NCBI GenBank assembly: GCA_040219135.1
Contig: JAVJTA010000019.1
Span: 92,190-156,189, forward strand
DNA length: 64,000 nt
Direction: 5' to 3'
Origin: UBA7803 sp040219135
GTDB taxonomy: Bacteria > Pseudomonadota > Gammaproteobacteria > Pseudomonadales > Azotimanducaceae
Shown here: piece by piece, positions 25,668 to 35,992 of the stretch
Layout: each line of letters begins with the position of its first letter
Numbering within the stretch: the first letter of the stretch is position 1
The notes under the pieces: generated by a model
Told to the model about the DNA's origin: nothing
The model's database searches: none
What the model saw: the letters and a program-made list of their open reading frames with translations, nothing else
Made by a program: the position numbers and the translations under genes

Positions 25668-26493
25668 GCTGCCCGGCCGCGCCCTGGAGGGAACGGATTC
25701 GCTCGACCTCGGCGAGCAGATCGTCCATGGGCGGGAAGTTGAAGTCGCGCTCGAGCAGCGTGGGCATCACGCCCCACTGCCGGTAGGCGGCCGCCAGCAG
25801 CTTCCAGACCGGCTCGATCACGGCGGAGCCATGACTGTCGACCCGCAGGTCCTCGGCCTCCACGTAGTGGCCGGCAACGTGCACGTAGACCGTACGCGCC
25901 GCGTCGATGTCATGCAGGAACTGATACGGGTCGTAGCCGGAATTGATGCTGTTGACGTAGATGTTGTTGACGTCGAGCAGCAGGTCGCAGTCCGCCTCGG
26001 CGAGCACCGCATTCACGAACTCGACTTCGCTCAACTGCGCTCCAGGCGCCGCGTAGTAGGAGACGTGCTCGATGCCGATGCGCCGCTCGAGAATGTCCTG
26101 GGTCTGACGGATCCGACCGGCCACGTGATGCACCGCCTCGTCGGTGAACGGGATCGGCATGAGATCGTAGAGATGGCCCTTGTCGTCGCTGCAGTAGCTC
26201 AGGTGTTCCGTGTAGCAGTGCACGTCGTAGGCATCGAGAAACCGCCGCACCGCCTTCAGGAATTCGCTGTCCAGAGGCGCAGGACTACCGAGGGACAGAG
26301 ACAGGCCGTGACAGACCAGCGGAAACCGCTCCGCCACGGCCCGGAACTGGCGGCCGAAACGGCCGCCGACACCGATCCAGTTCTCCGGGGCCACTTCCAT
26401 GAAATCGACGGCGGCGTCGTCCATGTCGGTAACCTCGGACATCAGGCCACGGCGCAGGCCGAGACCTGCGCCCTGCACCGGAAACCGCGTCAT
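25651..26493 (-). CDS. bufB: MNIO-family enzyme (DUF692), bufferin maturase
   Basis: 280 residues in a TIM-barrel arrangement typical of multinuclear non-haem iron-dependent oxidative enzymes. Metal ligands are expected in FMEVAPENW, CHGLSLSLGS, YTEHLSY, LLLDVNNIYVN, HVAGHY and DSHG. The enzyme modifies cysteines of EGKCG-type motifs in the BufA peptide, in known cases to thiooxazoles. The open frame extends to 26673 antisense-like through the bufA repeat region; the ATG at 26493 gives the proper family N-terminus (MTRFPVQGAGLGLR). It follows bufA by 25 bases and overlaps bufC. Confidence 0.93.
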   Translation of the reverse strand: MTRFPVQGAGLGLRRGLMSEVTDMDDAAVDFMEVAPENWIGVGGRFGRQFRAVAERFPLVCHGLSLSLGSPAPLDSEFLKAVRRFLDAYDVHCYTEHLSYCSDDKGHLYDLMPIPFTDEAVHHVAGRIRQTQDILERRIGIEHVSYYAAPGAQLSEVEFVNAVLAEADCDLLLDVNNIYVNSINSGYDPYQFLHDIDAARTVYVHVAGHYVEAEDLRVDSHGSAVIEPVWKLLAAAYRQWGVMPTLLERDFNFPPMDDLLAEVERIRSLQGAAGQRAATG

Positions 26494-26518
26494 CGAGTTG
26501 GTGTCGCGAACGCCGGCC

Positions 26519-26872
26519 TCAGGCGCCGCCGCACTTACCTTCGCCGCACTTGCCCTCGCCTCCGGACTTGGACTCGCCGCATTTACCTTCGCCACACTTG
26601 CCCTCGCCTTCGGACTTGGACTCGCCGCACTTGCCCTCACCTTCGGACTTGGACTCGCCGCACTTGCCCTCACCTTCCGATTTGGACTCGCCGCACTTAC
26701 CTTCGCCGCACTTGCCTTCGCCCTCGCCCTTGGCGAGCAGATCGTAGCCGGAATCGAGTTCCGCGGCGCCGAACGGCGTGCTCTGAACGTCAGCGAAGCT
26801 GCTCGTAGCCAGGGATGCTACAAACGCAGTACCGACGGCAGCAACGACCGGCTTCATTCTCATTTTCAGCAT
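26519..26872 (-). CDS. bufA: Bufferin-type metal-binding precursor peptide
   Basis: 117 residues from the ATG at 26872 (an in-frame TTG at 26878 is the far end; GAGGAG fits the ATG). A Sec signal peptide (VVAAVGTAFVASLATSSFADV) is followed by a short spacer and then a low-complexity region with eight EGKCG motifs separated by ESKSEG units. All eight cysteines lie in EGKCG, the motif modified by BufB-type MNIO enzymes. The matured, exported peptide is expected to sequester copper or a related metal in the periplasm. First gene of bufABC-mlaA. Confidence 0.92.
   Translation of the reverse strand: MLKMRMKPVVAAVGTAFVASLATSSFADVQSTPFGAAELDSGYDLLAKGEGEGKCGEGKCGESKSEGEGKCGESKSEGEGKCGESKSEGEGKCGEGKCGESKSGGEGKCGEGKCGGA
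26560..26730. repeat. Repetitive coding DNA of bufA
   Basis: Imperfect direct repeats coding the GEGKCGESKSE units, 33 bases long, interspersed with 15-base EGKCG units. Recombination or slippage here would change the number of metal sites. Confidence 0.8.
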
Positions 26873-26977
26873 TTTCAAGATCTCCTCTCCGAGGCCAACC
26901 CCCGGCCATGATGTGATGATTCGACAGCAGACCCTTCGGTGACGGTTTGTCGTTACTGCTTCTTCCAGGTCTTGCGG

Positions 26978-27006
26978 TACGACCCGGCGGCCAGCACTTT
27001 GGTTCC
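26978..27006 (-). promoter_or_regulatory. Candidate ECF-sigma promoter of the bufferin operon
   Basis: On the minus strand, GGAACC (27001-27006) and GTCGTA (26978-26983) are separated by 17 bases, about 105 bases before the bufA ATG. The hexamers resemble ECF-type promoters, and bufferin operons are often controlled by ECF sigma factors. No sigma gene is adjacent, so this is tentative. Confidence 0.3.
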
Positions 27007-27054
27007 GCCGTGTCGGACAGGATGCTACCAGTTCCCCGCCGGTTGCGCCGGCGC

Positions 27055-30000
27055 TCAGACCAGTCCGAGTTCCCGTTCCAGCGCGACGAACTCCCGGTCC
27101 AGGCGCTTCGGCGAGATCTTGCCGCGCGTCCCGAGTGGCTCGGCAAACAGCGCGATACGCAGTTCCTCGACCGCGAATCGCAGGCGCTGATAATCGGCGT
27201 CGGCCGTGCCGGCTGCCGCCGACAGCACCTCGAGACGGGCTTCGAAACCGCGCACCACGGCGCTCGCGTCGCGATCCTTCAACACCCTCCCGTGCAGGTG
27301 TTCGAGCCGGTAATCGAGCGCTGCCAGATAACGCGGCAACTCGGTCAGGTACTCCCTGGGCGTCTGCGACAGCACGTCCGCCGGCACCAGGCGCTCGATC
27401 TGACGTGCCGCGTCGGCCCGCGCATCGGCAAAGGCCGGCGAATCCAGCGCCTGCAGCTTGCGGGCCAGCTCGAAACGCAGCGCCAGGATCCGACGCAGCG
27501 CGACGACGGTGTCCTCGAACACGGCGGCCAGCGCGCCGTTGCGCTCGCGCAGGCGGGCCTCGAACTCCTGGCCGGTGCGCGGCAGGGTGCCGTTGGCGAA
27601 AAAACAGTACCAGACCGCGCCGCGCAGCATTTCGTCCTGGAGCGCGCGGGCATTGCCGAGGGGTGCGTAGTGCAGACCGAGCTCGCGCTCGCGCTCGGCG
27701 CGCTTCTTCAAGTGCTTCGCGCTCGGACCGAGGCTGAGCAGCGCCAGCCGCGCGAAACCGCGCGGGTTCTCCCGGCGCTGCTCAGCCTGCGACGCCAGCG
27801 CCTTCAGATCCACGTGGTCGCCGCCGTCCACCAGCGCCGGATACACGACCACCTGCCTGCCGCCCTCGTTGAGCACCCTGGATGGCTCGAGCGTCACGCC
27901 GTCAGGAAAGCGGCTCAGTCCGTGCTGCTCGACGCCCTCTCCGAGCCCGGCTTCCACCCGCGAGCGCACCTCCGCGGCGAACTGCGCCTGCAGCACCGCC
28001 AGATCCCGACCCTGCGCCAGCAGCGCGCCGTTGTCGTCGACCACCTGAACGTTGATCAGCAGGTGCGGATCGATGCGGCTGCGATCCCAGTCATCGGCGC
28101 CGATGCGCACGCCGTAGAGACTCTCGACGAGCTGAGCCAGCGCCACTGGCAGCCGGCCCTGACGGTAGCAGTCCATCCGCAGCAGGCGCGGCAGCATCTC
28201 TTGGACCTTGTCCGGCACCGGCGCCAGCAGGCGCCGCTTGCCTTTCGGCAGCGACCTCAGCCAGTGCTCGCAGACCGCCGGGAAGAAGCCGGGGACGGAC
28301 CACTCCAGCGCCTCAGCCACCACCGCCGGAAGCGCGCCGAGAGGCACCCGCAGCGAGATGCCGTCGTCGGGTTCGCCGGGCGCGAAGCGATATTTCAGCT
28401 CGAAGCTTGCCTCCCGCAGGGTCAGCGACGACGGATAGTCGTCGTCGCCGAAACGCACATTTATTTGCGGTGTCAGGTCGGATTCCGTGAAGAACAGCGG
28501 CTTTCGCGCCACCTCGCCGGCTTTGCGCCACCAGCGCTCCAGCTGCACGAGGCTGGCGACGTCCGCGGGCAGACGTTCCGCATACAGCGCTGCCTGCACG
28601 TCTTCGCTGACCAGCAGGTCGCGGCGCCGGCCGCGCGCCTCACGATCCAGGAGTTCCCGGGTCAGCGCCAGATTGTGTTCGAGGAACGGCAGAGCACGCT
28701 TGACGTCGCCGGCCACCAGGCCATGGCGGATCATCAGTTCGCGGCTGTGGGCGGGATCGATGCGCGTGTAGCTGATGCGGCGCCGGTCGGCCAGCGGCAG
28801 CCCGTAGAGGGTCACGGACTCGAAGGCCACCGCCTCGCCGCGCCGCGCGCTCCAGTGCGGCTCGCTGTAGCTGCGCTTGACCAGATGGGTCGCCGCCGCC
28901 TCGATCCAGGCCGGCTCGATAGCCGCCACGCAGCGCGCATAGACCCGTCGGGTTTCGGTGATCTCGCCGGCCATGAGCCACTTCGGGGTGCGTTCGGCGA
29001 GACCGGACCCGGGAAAGATGCGGAACCGCAGATTGCGCGCGCCGAGGTAGGCGCCCTTCTCCTCGTGCATACCGATCAGGCTCAACGAACCGGCCAGGAC
29101 AGCCTTGTGGATGTCGACGAACGCGGCGGGCTGCTGATTCGGCCGCATGCCCAGATCCCGCACCGCGAGCAGAAGCTGACGGTGCAGCTCGCGCCACTCG
29201 CGCATCCGCGCCGGGGCCAGGAACTGCTTTTCGAGCAGCCGTTTCAGGCCGTTGCGGGTGTTCTCCTGGCGCGCCTGCTCGTGAAAATTCCACAGCTTGA
29301 GCAGCGCCAGAAAGTCCGAGCGCTCGTCGTTGTAGGTATCGTGCGCGCGGTCTGCGGCAGCGCGCTTGTCGAGCGGCCGCTCGCGCGGGTCCTGCACCGC
29401 AAGACCGCTGGCGATGACGAGCAGTTCGGCCAGGGAGCGGTGCTCGTCCGCGGCGACCAGCATGCGCGCCAGGCGCGGGTCCACGGGCAGTCGGGCCATA
29501 CGCCTGCCGATGTCGCTGAGCCGGCCGTCGACCAGCGCCCCGAGTTCCTCGAGCAGTTTGCGTGCGTCGCGCACCGCGCCGGCGTCGGGCGGATCGAGGA
29601 AAGGAAACCGCGCCACGTCGCCGAGGCCGAAGGCCTCCATGGACAGCACCACGGCGGCCAGGTTGGTGCGTTTGATCTCCGGATCGGTGTACTCCGGGCG
29701 GCCGAGAAAATCAGACTCCTCGTAGAGCCGGTAGCAGACGCCGGGCGCTACCCGGCCGCAGCGCCCCATGCGCTGGTTGGCGCTCGCCTGGGACACCGGC
29801 TCCACCGGCAGCCGCTGCAGCTTCGAGCGGTAGCTGTAGCGGCTGATACGGGCGACGCCGGGGTCGATCACGTAGCCGATGTTCGGCACCGTGATGGAGG
29901 TCTCCGCGACGTTGGTGGCAAGTACCACGCGCCGGCGTTGGCCGGGTTGAAAGACCCGCTGCTGGTCGCGGCTGGACAGGCGCGCGTACAGCGGCAGGAT

Positions 30001-30918
30001 GTCGAAACGATCACCGACCCGCTCGCGCAACAGCCGCGCGGTCTCGAGAATCTCGCGCTCGCCGGACTGAAAAACCAGCACGTCGCGGGCCCGGCCCTGG
30101 GGGCCGGTCTCGATGTCGTCCAGGCACTCGAGCAGCCGTTCTTCCAGCGGCCGGTCATCGCCGACGTAGTGCACCGCCACCGGATAGCCGCGCCCGCTCA
30201 CCTCGACGATCGGCGCGCCTTCGAAGTGGTCGGCAAACGCGGCCACGTCGATGGTGGCGCTGGTGATGATCACCCGCAGGTCGCGGCGCTTGCGCAGCAG
30301 GCGCTTCAGGTAGCCGAGCAGGAAGTCGATGTTGAGACTGCGCTCGTGGGCTTCGTCGACGATGATCACGTCGTAGGCCTCGAGCAGCCGATCGCGGCGG
30401 ATCTCGGTCAGCAGCAGACCGTCGGTGACCAGCTTGACCAGCGTATCGGGACCGGTCTGGTCGCTGAAGCGAACCGCGTAGCCCACCTCCCCGCCCACCG
30501 CCACGCCGAGTTCCTCGGCGATGCGCGCCGCCACGGACCGGGCTGCCAGACGCCGCGGCTGGGTGTGAGCGATGCTGGCGCGCCGACCGAAGCCCGCCTG
30601 CAGGCAGATCTTCGGCAGCTGGGTGGTCTTGCCGGATCCGGTTTCCCCGGCCACGACCAGCACCTGATGGCGTTCGAGCAGCCCGGCGATCTCGGTCACG
30701 TGGTCGCTGATCGGCAGTTCCGGCGGATAGGCGATCGTCAGCTCACGCGCCCGGCGCCGTTCGAGTTCGGCCGCCGACCGTTCGAGCAGCGCGCCGAAGG
30801 CCGCAGTGTCTTTCCCGGCGTCTTTCCGGGCAAGGCGGCGCAGCGCCACCACGTCGCGGGCCATGACCGCGCCGGAATCGAATCGGTCGGACGCTGACTC
30901 AGGCGTCGGGATGGGCAT
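27055..30918 (-). CDS. hrpA: ATP-dependent RNA helicase HrpA
   Basis: 1287 residues, the normal HrpA size. DEAH-box motifs are clear: Walker A GETGSGKTTQLP, DEAH in VIIVDEAHERSLN, SAT in IITSATIDV, and motif VI QRMGRCGRVAPGVCYRLY. The C-terminal half carries the HrpA-type extension with OB-fold and DUF3418-like segments. Known role: RNA remodelling, including rescue of stalled or collided ribosomes in E. coli. The ATG at 30918 is taken; Met19 is an alternative. Upstream on the same strand after 21 bases is a VWA gene, so read-through from the MoxR/VWA group is possible. Confidence 0.96.
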   Translation of the reverse strand: MPIPTPESASDRFDSGAVMARDVVALRRLARKDAGKDTAAFGALLERSAAELERRRARELTIAYPPELPISDHVTEIAGLLERHQVLVVAGETGSGKTTQLPKICLQAGFGRRASIAHTQPRRLAARSVAARIAEELGVAVGGEVGYAVRFSDQTGPDTLVKLVTDGLLLTEIRRDRLLEAYDVIIVDEAHERSLNIDFLLGYLKRLLRKRRDLRVIITSATIDVAAFADHFEGAPIVEVSGRGYPVAVHYVGDDRPLEERLLECLDDIETGPQGRARDVLVFQSGEREILETARLLRERVGDRFDILPLYARLSSRDQQRVFQPGQRRRVVLATNVAETSITVPNIGYVIDPGVARISRYSYRSKLQRLPVEPVSQASANQRMGRCGRVAPGVCYRLYEESDFLGRPEYTDPEIKRTNLAAVVLSMEAFGLGDVARFPFLDPPDAGAVRDARKLLEELGALVDGRLSDIGRRMARLPVDPRLARMLVAADEHRSLAELLVIASGLAVQDPRERPLDKRAAADRAHDTYNDERSDFLALLKLWNFHEQARQENTRNGLKRLLEKQFLAPARMREWRELHRQLLLAVRDLGMRPNQQPAAFVDIHKAVLAGSLSLIGMHEEKGAYLGARNLRFRIFPGSGLAERTPKWLMAGEITETRRVYARCVAAIEPAWIEAAATHLVKRSYSEPHWSARRGEAVAFESVTLYGLPLADRRRISYTRIDPAHSRELMIRHGLVAGDVKRALPFLEHNLALTRELLDREARGRRRDLLVSEDVQAALYAERLPADVASLVQLERWWRKAGEVARKPLFFTESDLTPQINVRFGDDDYPSSLTLREASFELKYRFAPGEPDDGISLRVPLGALPAVVAEALEWSVPGFFPAVCEHWLRSLPKGKRRLLAPVPDKVQEMLPRLLRMDCYRQGRLPVALAQLVESLYGVRIGADDWDRSRIDPHLLINVQVVDDNGALLAQGRDLAVLQAQFAAEVRSRVEAGLGEGVEQHGLSRFPDGVTLEPSRVLNEGGRQVVVYPALVDGGDHVDLKALASQAEQRRENPRGFARLALLSLGPSAKHLKKRAERERELGLHYAPLGNARALQDEMLRGAVWYCFFANGTLPRTGQEFEARLRERNGALAAVFEDTVVALRRILALRFELARKLQALDSPAFADARADAARQIERLVPADVLSQTPREYLTELPRYLAALDYRLEHLHGRVLKDRDASAVVRGFEARLEVLSAAAGTADADYQRLRFAVEELRIALFAEPLGTRGKISPKRLDREFVALERELGLV

Positions 30919-30939
30919 TCACCAGAGCGCTCGAGGTGC

Positions 30940-32112
30940 CTACTTGGAGAGGAAGTTCATTCCTTCTTCGAGACCGCGGATGGTGAGCGGGTACATCTGC
31001 CCTTCCACCAGATCCTGGGTCATGCCGACGGAGGTTGAATACTCCCAGGTCTCCTGCGGGGTCGGATTGATCCAGACCAGTTTGTCGTAGAGCTCGGTGA
31101 AGCGCTGAATCCAGTGCGCCCCGGGCTCTTCGTTCCAATGCTCGACGCTGCCGCCCGCGTGAGTGATCTCGTAGGGTGCCATGGTGGCGTCACCGACGAA
31201 CACCACCTTGTAGTCGTGGGCATACTTGTTGAGCACCTCGAGGGTGGGAATGCGCTCGTTCATCCGCCGCCGGTTGTCCTTCCACACCGATTCGTAGATG
31301 AAGTTGTGGAAGTAGAAGCTCTCCATGTGCTTGAACTCCGTGCGGGTCGCGGAGAAAAGCTCCTCGCAGACCTTCACGTGGGCGTCCATCGAACCGCCGA
31401 TGTCGAAGAACAGCAGCACCTTGACCGTGTTCTTGCGTTCCGGCCGCATCCGGATGTCGAGCATGCCGCCGTTGTGAGCCGTGGACTTGATGGTGTTGTC
31501 CATGTCGAGCTCTTCGTCCTTGCCGGAACGCGCGAACTTGCGCAGCCGGCGCAGGGCGAGCTTGATGTTGCGGGTGCCGAGCTCCACGGAATCGTCCAGG
31601 TTCTTGTACTGGCGCTGGTCCCACACCTTCTTCGCTTTCTTCTTCTTGCCCTGACCCATGCCCCCGGGGCCCTTGCGCCCGGTGCGGTTCGGGTCGTCGC
31701 CCTCCTGACCTTCCTCGCCTTCCTTGCCCTTCTGCGCTTCCTGCTTCTCGCGCTCCTCTTTGGCCTGCTGGAACGCCTCGATGAGCTTCTCCAGGCCCCC
31801 GAGCGATTTGATCTTCTCGAGCTCCTCCGGGGTCAGCGACTTCTCGAACTCGCGGCGCAGCCACTCGTCGGGAATGAGCGACTCGAGCAGTCCGTGCAGA
31901 TCCTCCAGGCCCTTGAAGTAGGCAGCGAACGCGCGATCGAACTTGTCGTAGTGCTTCTCGTCCTTGACCAGGCAGGTCCGCGAGAGCAGGTAGAAGTCGT
32001 CGATGTTGGCGTACACCAGCCGGTACTGGAGCGCCTGCAGCAGGTCCATGAGTTCGCGGAGCGTCACCGGAACCTTGTACTTGCGCAGGGTCATGAAGAA
32101 GTTGATCAGCAT
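30940..32112 (-). CDS. CoxE-like VWA-domain protein
   Basis: 390 residues. An N-terminal helical region is followed by a highly charged linker (EEREKQEAQKGKEGEEGQEG, about residues 115-135). The C-terminal VWA-type domain has a variant MIDAS, DIGGSMDAH, with glycine where DxSxS proteins have serine. It directly follows a MoxR AAA+ ATPase gene by 25 bases. MoxR/VWA pairs act as chaperones for metal insertion or complex assembly; the client here is not shown. Cytoplasmic, no signal peptide. Confidence 0.88.
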   Translation of the reverse strand: MLINFFMTLRKYKVPVTLRELMDLLQALQYRLVYANIDDFYLLSRTCLVKDEKHYDKFDRAFAAYFKGLEDLHGLLESLIPDEWLRREFEKSLTPEELEKIKSLGGLEKLIEAFQQAKEEREKQEAQKGKEGEEGQEGDDPNRTGRKGPGGMGQGKKKKAKKVWDQRQYKNLDDSVELGTRNIKLALRRLRKFARSGKDEELDMDNTIKSTAHNGGMLDIRMRPERKNTVKVLLFFDIGGSMDAHVKVCEELFSATRTEFKHMESFYFHNFIYESVWKDNRRRMNERIPTLEVLNKYAHDYKVVFVGDATMAPYEITHAGGSVEHWNEEPGAHWIQRFTELYDKLVWINPTPQETWEYSTSVGMTQDLVEGQMYPLTIRGLEEGMNFLSK

Positions 32113-32137
32113 GGGCGATTCCCTGGAACGACGTGAC

Positions 32138-32986
<849 letters not shown>

Positions 32987-33135
32987 GCAATCGTCTCGCA
33001 GGTAGTGGACGGGCCCGGCATTCGAGGGACCCGGCGCCGGAATTTGTGGGAGTCCCTCCGTGCGTTCCGAGGCAGAGGGGTCGATGAGTCGTAGCTGGGA
33101 GAATCCGCTACTTTAGCGGAGCGCAACGCGGCGGA

Positions 33136-35154
33136 TCAAGCAACGGCAGACGCAGAGGAACTGCCAGCGGCGGCGTCGTTCGCGGCTTCCGGGTCTGCGT
33201 GCGCATCGGCCTGCGGATCCGACTCCGGATCCGAAACACCGAGCCTGGCCCGGAGGTTCGCCAGGGTCCCGTCGCGGGAATCTCCGGCGCGCGCCGCGCC
33301 GACCAGCCACCACACCGACACGCCCAGCAGCAGGTTGAGCAGCGCCGCTGCAATCGCCAGCCACACGGGCAGCACGGCCTCCAGCCCCTGATCGGCCGGC
33401 GGCGCTTCGTCGCGCACCAGCATGTCGCCCGCGGACGGTGGACGCGCGGCGGCCGCCGTCTCGGCCGGGGCTACCGGTGCCGCGTCGGACGCTGTCGCCA
33501 GCCCCAGCGGGTCGCGGTCCCAGTCGGCGTCCGCCGGCGCGCCGGGCGGCGTCGCCACGAGCGCCGGCCGACCGTCCAGGCCCAGGTTCACGTACTGCAC
33601 GGCGGTCACCGGCAGGACCACGCGAATCGGCTGAGTTCGCAATACAAACGGACGCTCGTTCAAATAGTTACCTTGGATATCTAACTCGATTTCGACTACT
33701 CCCCGGGCGCCCGGAACGGTCAGCTTCCAGAGCCCGGCGGGCCGTCGCTCGAGAGGAAAAAGGCGCGCTGCACCCGGCGGCCGTTTCACCATCGCCGAGA
33801 GCCGCAGCCGGTCGTGGTCGAGTTCCGCCGCCTGCACCCGCGTCCACAGCACCAGTCCGTCCTCCAGCGGACGGATCTCGATGGCGAGCGGATTGCGCAG
33901 CGCCAGCGGCAGCGCCAGGGTCTGAGCGAAGGTGGGTCCCCATACCCGGGTCTCCAGCCGGTAGTCGCCCGGGACATGGGGACCGAGCAGGTTCACCCGG
34001 AAGCGCCCGTCCTCTTCGCCTTCTACCACCAGCGGAAGCGCCCCGTCCGGCCCGGTGAGGCGCGCCGAGACCTGCAGCAAGTCCAGAAACTCGGGGTCCG
34101 CGACCCGGTCCTCGCCGCTGCGCAGCGTCAGATCGAAGCTTCGCAGGCCACCGGGGAACAGCGTGCCCGGCAGATCGGCATAGGCCAGGGACAGATCCCC
34201 GTAGGCGAATACCCTGCCATGCCCGCCCGCGCCGGCCCCTTCGAAGCGCCAGACGCCGGGCGCCGGACGCTGCAGGGAGACCATCTCGTAGCCCTCGGCG
34301 ACGTGCCAGCGCACCCGCGTGCGCGGCGTCGTGCGCTCGAGACGGGCGCCGGTGGGATCCACCAGGGCCACCGGCTGATCGAGTCCGCCACCGAGCCTGA
34401 GGACGATGAGCTCGCGAATCCCCGGAGCCACCTGGAAGCTGCCCGCGGCGCTCACCGACAGCGCGGCCGGCGCGGAAACCCAGCCGAGCAGACTCAACAG
34501 CCCTTCCGGCAGCTGGAGCGGCGACTCGAGGCGACCGTGATAACCGCCGGTGAGCGACGCCAGCTGGGCGAGCAGCTCGGTGTCGGCGCGGTCCGACAGC
34601 GCCAGGGTGTGCACGCGGAAACCGGCCGCCGCCAGCTCCGGCGCCAGCTCGGTCAGCAGCCGCCGGCGCTGCTCCTCGTTGACGCGGGCATCGTCGGCAA
34701 CGTCGAGGCGACCGTCCGTCAGCACAATCAGGTGCGCCGGGGCGGCGCCGGGCCGGCGATCCCAGCTCGCCTGATCGATCGCGTCGAGCAGATTGGAACG
34801 GCGACCGACCGACGCCAGGTCGCTGGTGAGAATCACCGCGTTCTCTTTCCAGAGCCCGTCGCTGGGTCCATGTTTGACCAACATGTTGACGAACTGGCCG
34901 TAGGTCCACACACCCGCGCGGCCGTCGTCGGGCAGCATCCTCAGCAGCATGCCGAGGGCCTCGCCGCGCCGGTTGTCGGGATCCGCACGACCCATGCTCG
35001 CGGAAACATCGACGATCAGGCGTACGTCGGCCGCCATGGCCGCGGGCGCGTGCAGCCAGGCAACCACGCACAGCAGCAGCAGGCGGCAAAAAACGCGCGG
35101 CGCCGGAAGACCTGCCGGAAGACGTGCCGGAAGAAATTGGAGATAGCCGTTCAT
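33136..35154 (-). CDS. Membrane-anchored VWA-domain protein
   Basis: 672 residues from the ATG at 35154. A signal peptide (CRLLLLCVVAWLHAPAAMA) precedes a VWA domain with canonical MIDAS DVSASMG and metal-coordinating threonine/aspartate later (VLTDGRLDV). A long beta-rich periplasmic region (about 270-570) follows, then a single transmembrane helix near the C-terminus (VLPVWLAIAAALLNLLLGVSVWWLVG) and an acidic Ala-rich cytoplasmic tail. Probably displays the VWA domain in the periplasm. The frame extends to 35349 without a signal peptide there, so 35154 is preferred. Confidence 0.85.
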   Translation of the reverse strand: MNGYLQFLPARLPAGLPAPRVFCRLLLLCVVAWLHAPAAMAADVRLIVDVSASMGRADPDNRRGEALGMLLRMLPDDGRAGVWTYGQFVNMLVKHGPSDGLWKENAVILTSDLASVGRRSNLLDAIDQASWDRRPGAAPAHLIVLTDGRLDVADDARVNEEQRRRLLTELAPELAAAGFRVHTLALSDRADTELLAQLASLTGGYHGRLESPLQLPEGLLSLLGWVSAPAALSVSAAGSFQVAPGIRELIVLRLGGGLDQPVALVDPTGARLERTTPRTRVRWHVAEGYEMVSLQRPAPGVWRFEGAGAGGHGRVFAYGDLSLAYADLPGTLFPGGLRSFDLTLRSGEDRVADPEFLDLLQVSARLTGPDGALPLVVEGEEDGRFRVNLLGPHVPGDYRLETRVWGPTFAQTLALPLALRNPLAIEIRPLEDGLVLWTRVQAAELDHDRLRLSAMVKRPPGAARLFPLERRPAGLWKLTVPGARGVVEIELDIQGNYLNERPFVLRTQPIRVVLPVTAVQYVNLGLDGRPALVATPPGAPADADWDRDPLGLATASDAAPVAPAETAAAARPPSAGDMLVRDEAPPADQGLEAVLPVWLAIAAALLNLLLGVSVWWLVGAARAGDSRDGTLANLRARLGVSDPESDPQADAHADPEAANDAAAGSSSASAVA

Positions 35155-35219
35155 ACTCTCCAAGTGTAGGCAGAATCTGCCCACCCAGGATCGCCCCGGC
35201 AGCCCGTGGCGCCGCGGCC

Positions 35220-35555
35220 TCAGCCCCGGCGTCTGGCGCCGCGTCGGCCGAGGCTGACGGCCAGCAGCGCCACGCCGAGCGCCGCGACGGTACCGGCCGC
35301 CAGGATCAGTCCCGCGGTCTGAGGCTGACCGGGCCGCTGGAACAGCCACTCGAAGGCCAGCACCAGAAAGGCCGGTGCCAGGTGGCCGGCATGGCCCGGT
35401 ACCGGCGCGGGCAGCAGCAGCCAGACCGCGATGAGCAAGGCGGCCGTGCGCTTGCTGCGCGGCAGGTTCGTCCCGCGGAACAGCCGCTGCAGGGCGAACA
35501 GGCCGACGGGCACCGTCGCGACGACGATCAACCAGGCCCAGCCGTACGGGGTCAT
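35220..35555 (-). CDS. Small inner-membrane protein
   Basis: 111 residues with three hydrophobic segments (AWLIVVATVPVGLFAL; TAALLIAVWLLLPAPVP; LILAAGTVAALGVALLAVSLG) and an Arg-rich C-terminus (GRRGARRRG). No family recognised. Its ATG overlaps the ycgN stop (TGATG), so it is at the end of the rnd-ycgL-ycgN transcript. An ATG-like start at 35570 is less likely because it lies inside ycgN. Confidence 0.65.
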   Translation of the reverse strand: MTPYGWAWLIVVATVPVGLFALQRLFRGTNLPRSKRTAALLIAVWLLLPAPVPGHAGHLAPAFLVLAFEWLFQRPGQPQTAGLILAAGTVAALGVALLAVSLGRRGARRRG

Positions 35556-35992
35556 CAGATCTCCACCCATCGGATCACGTGTTCCACCTGCTCCTCCTCG
35601 CGCACACGGGACGCGTGCACAACCTTACCGCGCACGGAAATCCCCGCCTCGTGCACGCTGTCGGCGCGGCCACTCACCAATGGGTGCCAGTCCGCCAGGC
35701 CGCGCCCCTCGGCGAGCCGCCGGTAGGCGCAGGTCCGCGGCAGCCAGCGCAGGGTGGCGGCGAGATCGGCGTCGAACTCGATGCAGTCCGGGACCAGTTC
35801 GTGGCGCAGCGGATAGCGCGTGCAGCGGCAGGCCTCCAGATCGAGCAGATCGCAGACCAGCTCGGTGTAGTGCACCCGGCCGTCGTCCTCGTCCTCGAGC
35901 TTGATCATGCAGCAGCGCGCGCAGCCGTCGCACAGCGACTCCCATTCGGCCGCCGTCATCTGCGCCAGGGATTTCTCGTCCCAGAAGCTCAT
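35555..35992 (-). CDS. ycgN: YcgN-family cysteine-cluster protein (UPF0260)
   Basis: 145 residues from the ATG at 35992, which overlaps the ycgL stop (ATGA). Cysteines typical of the family are present: CDGCARCC, then CDLLDLEACRCTRY, CIEF and RTCAYR, a probable metal- or cluster-binding set. The biochemical role is unknown. Adjacent to ycgL and rnd, an order often seen in gammaproteobacteria. A TTG at 36004 is the far end of the frame and is less likely. Confidence 0.9.
   Translation of the reverse strand: MSFWDEKSLAQMTAAEWESLCDGCARCCMIKLEDEDDGRVHYTELVCDLLDLEACRCTRYPLRHELVPDCIEFDADLAATLRWLPRTCAYRRLAEGRGLADWHPLVSGRADSVHEAGISVRGKVVHASRVREEEQVEHVIRWVEI

Noticed and set aside
26399..26911. Plus-strand frames rich in Leu/Ala/Phe or Pro/Ser repeats opposite bufA
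   Set aside because: They are the complement of the EGKCG repeat region and have no independent support.
26947..30897. 1316-codon plus-strand frame antisense to hrpA
   Set aside because: Mirror frame of a well-supported helicase gene; composition is typical of antisense high-GC frames.
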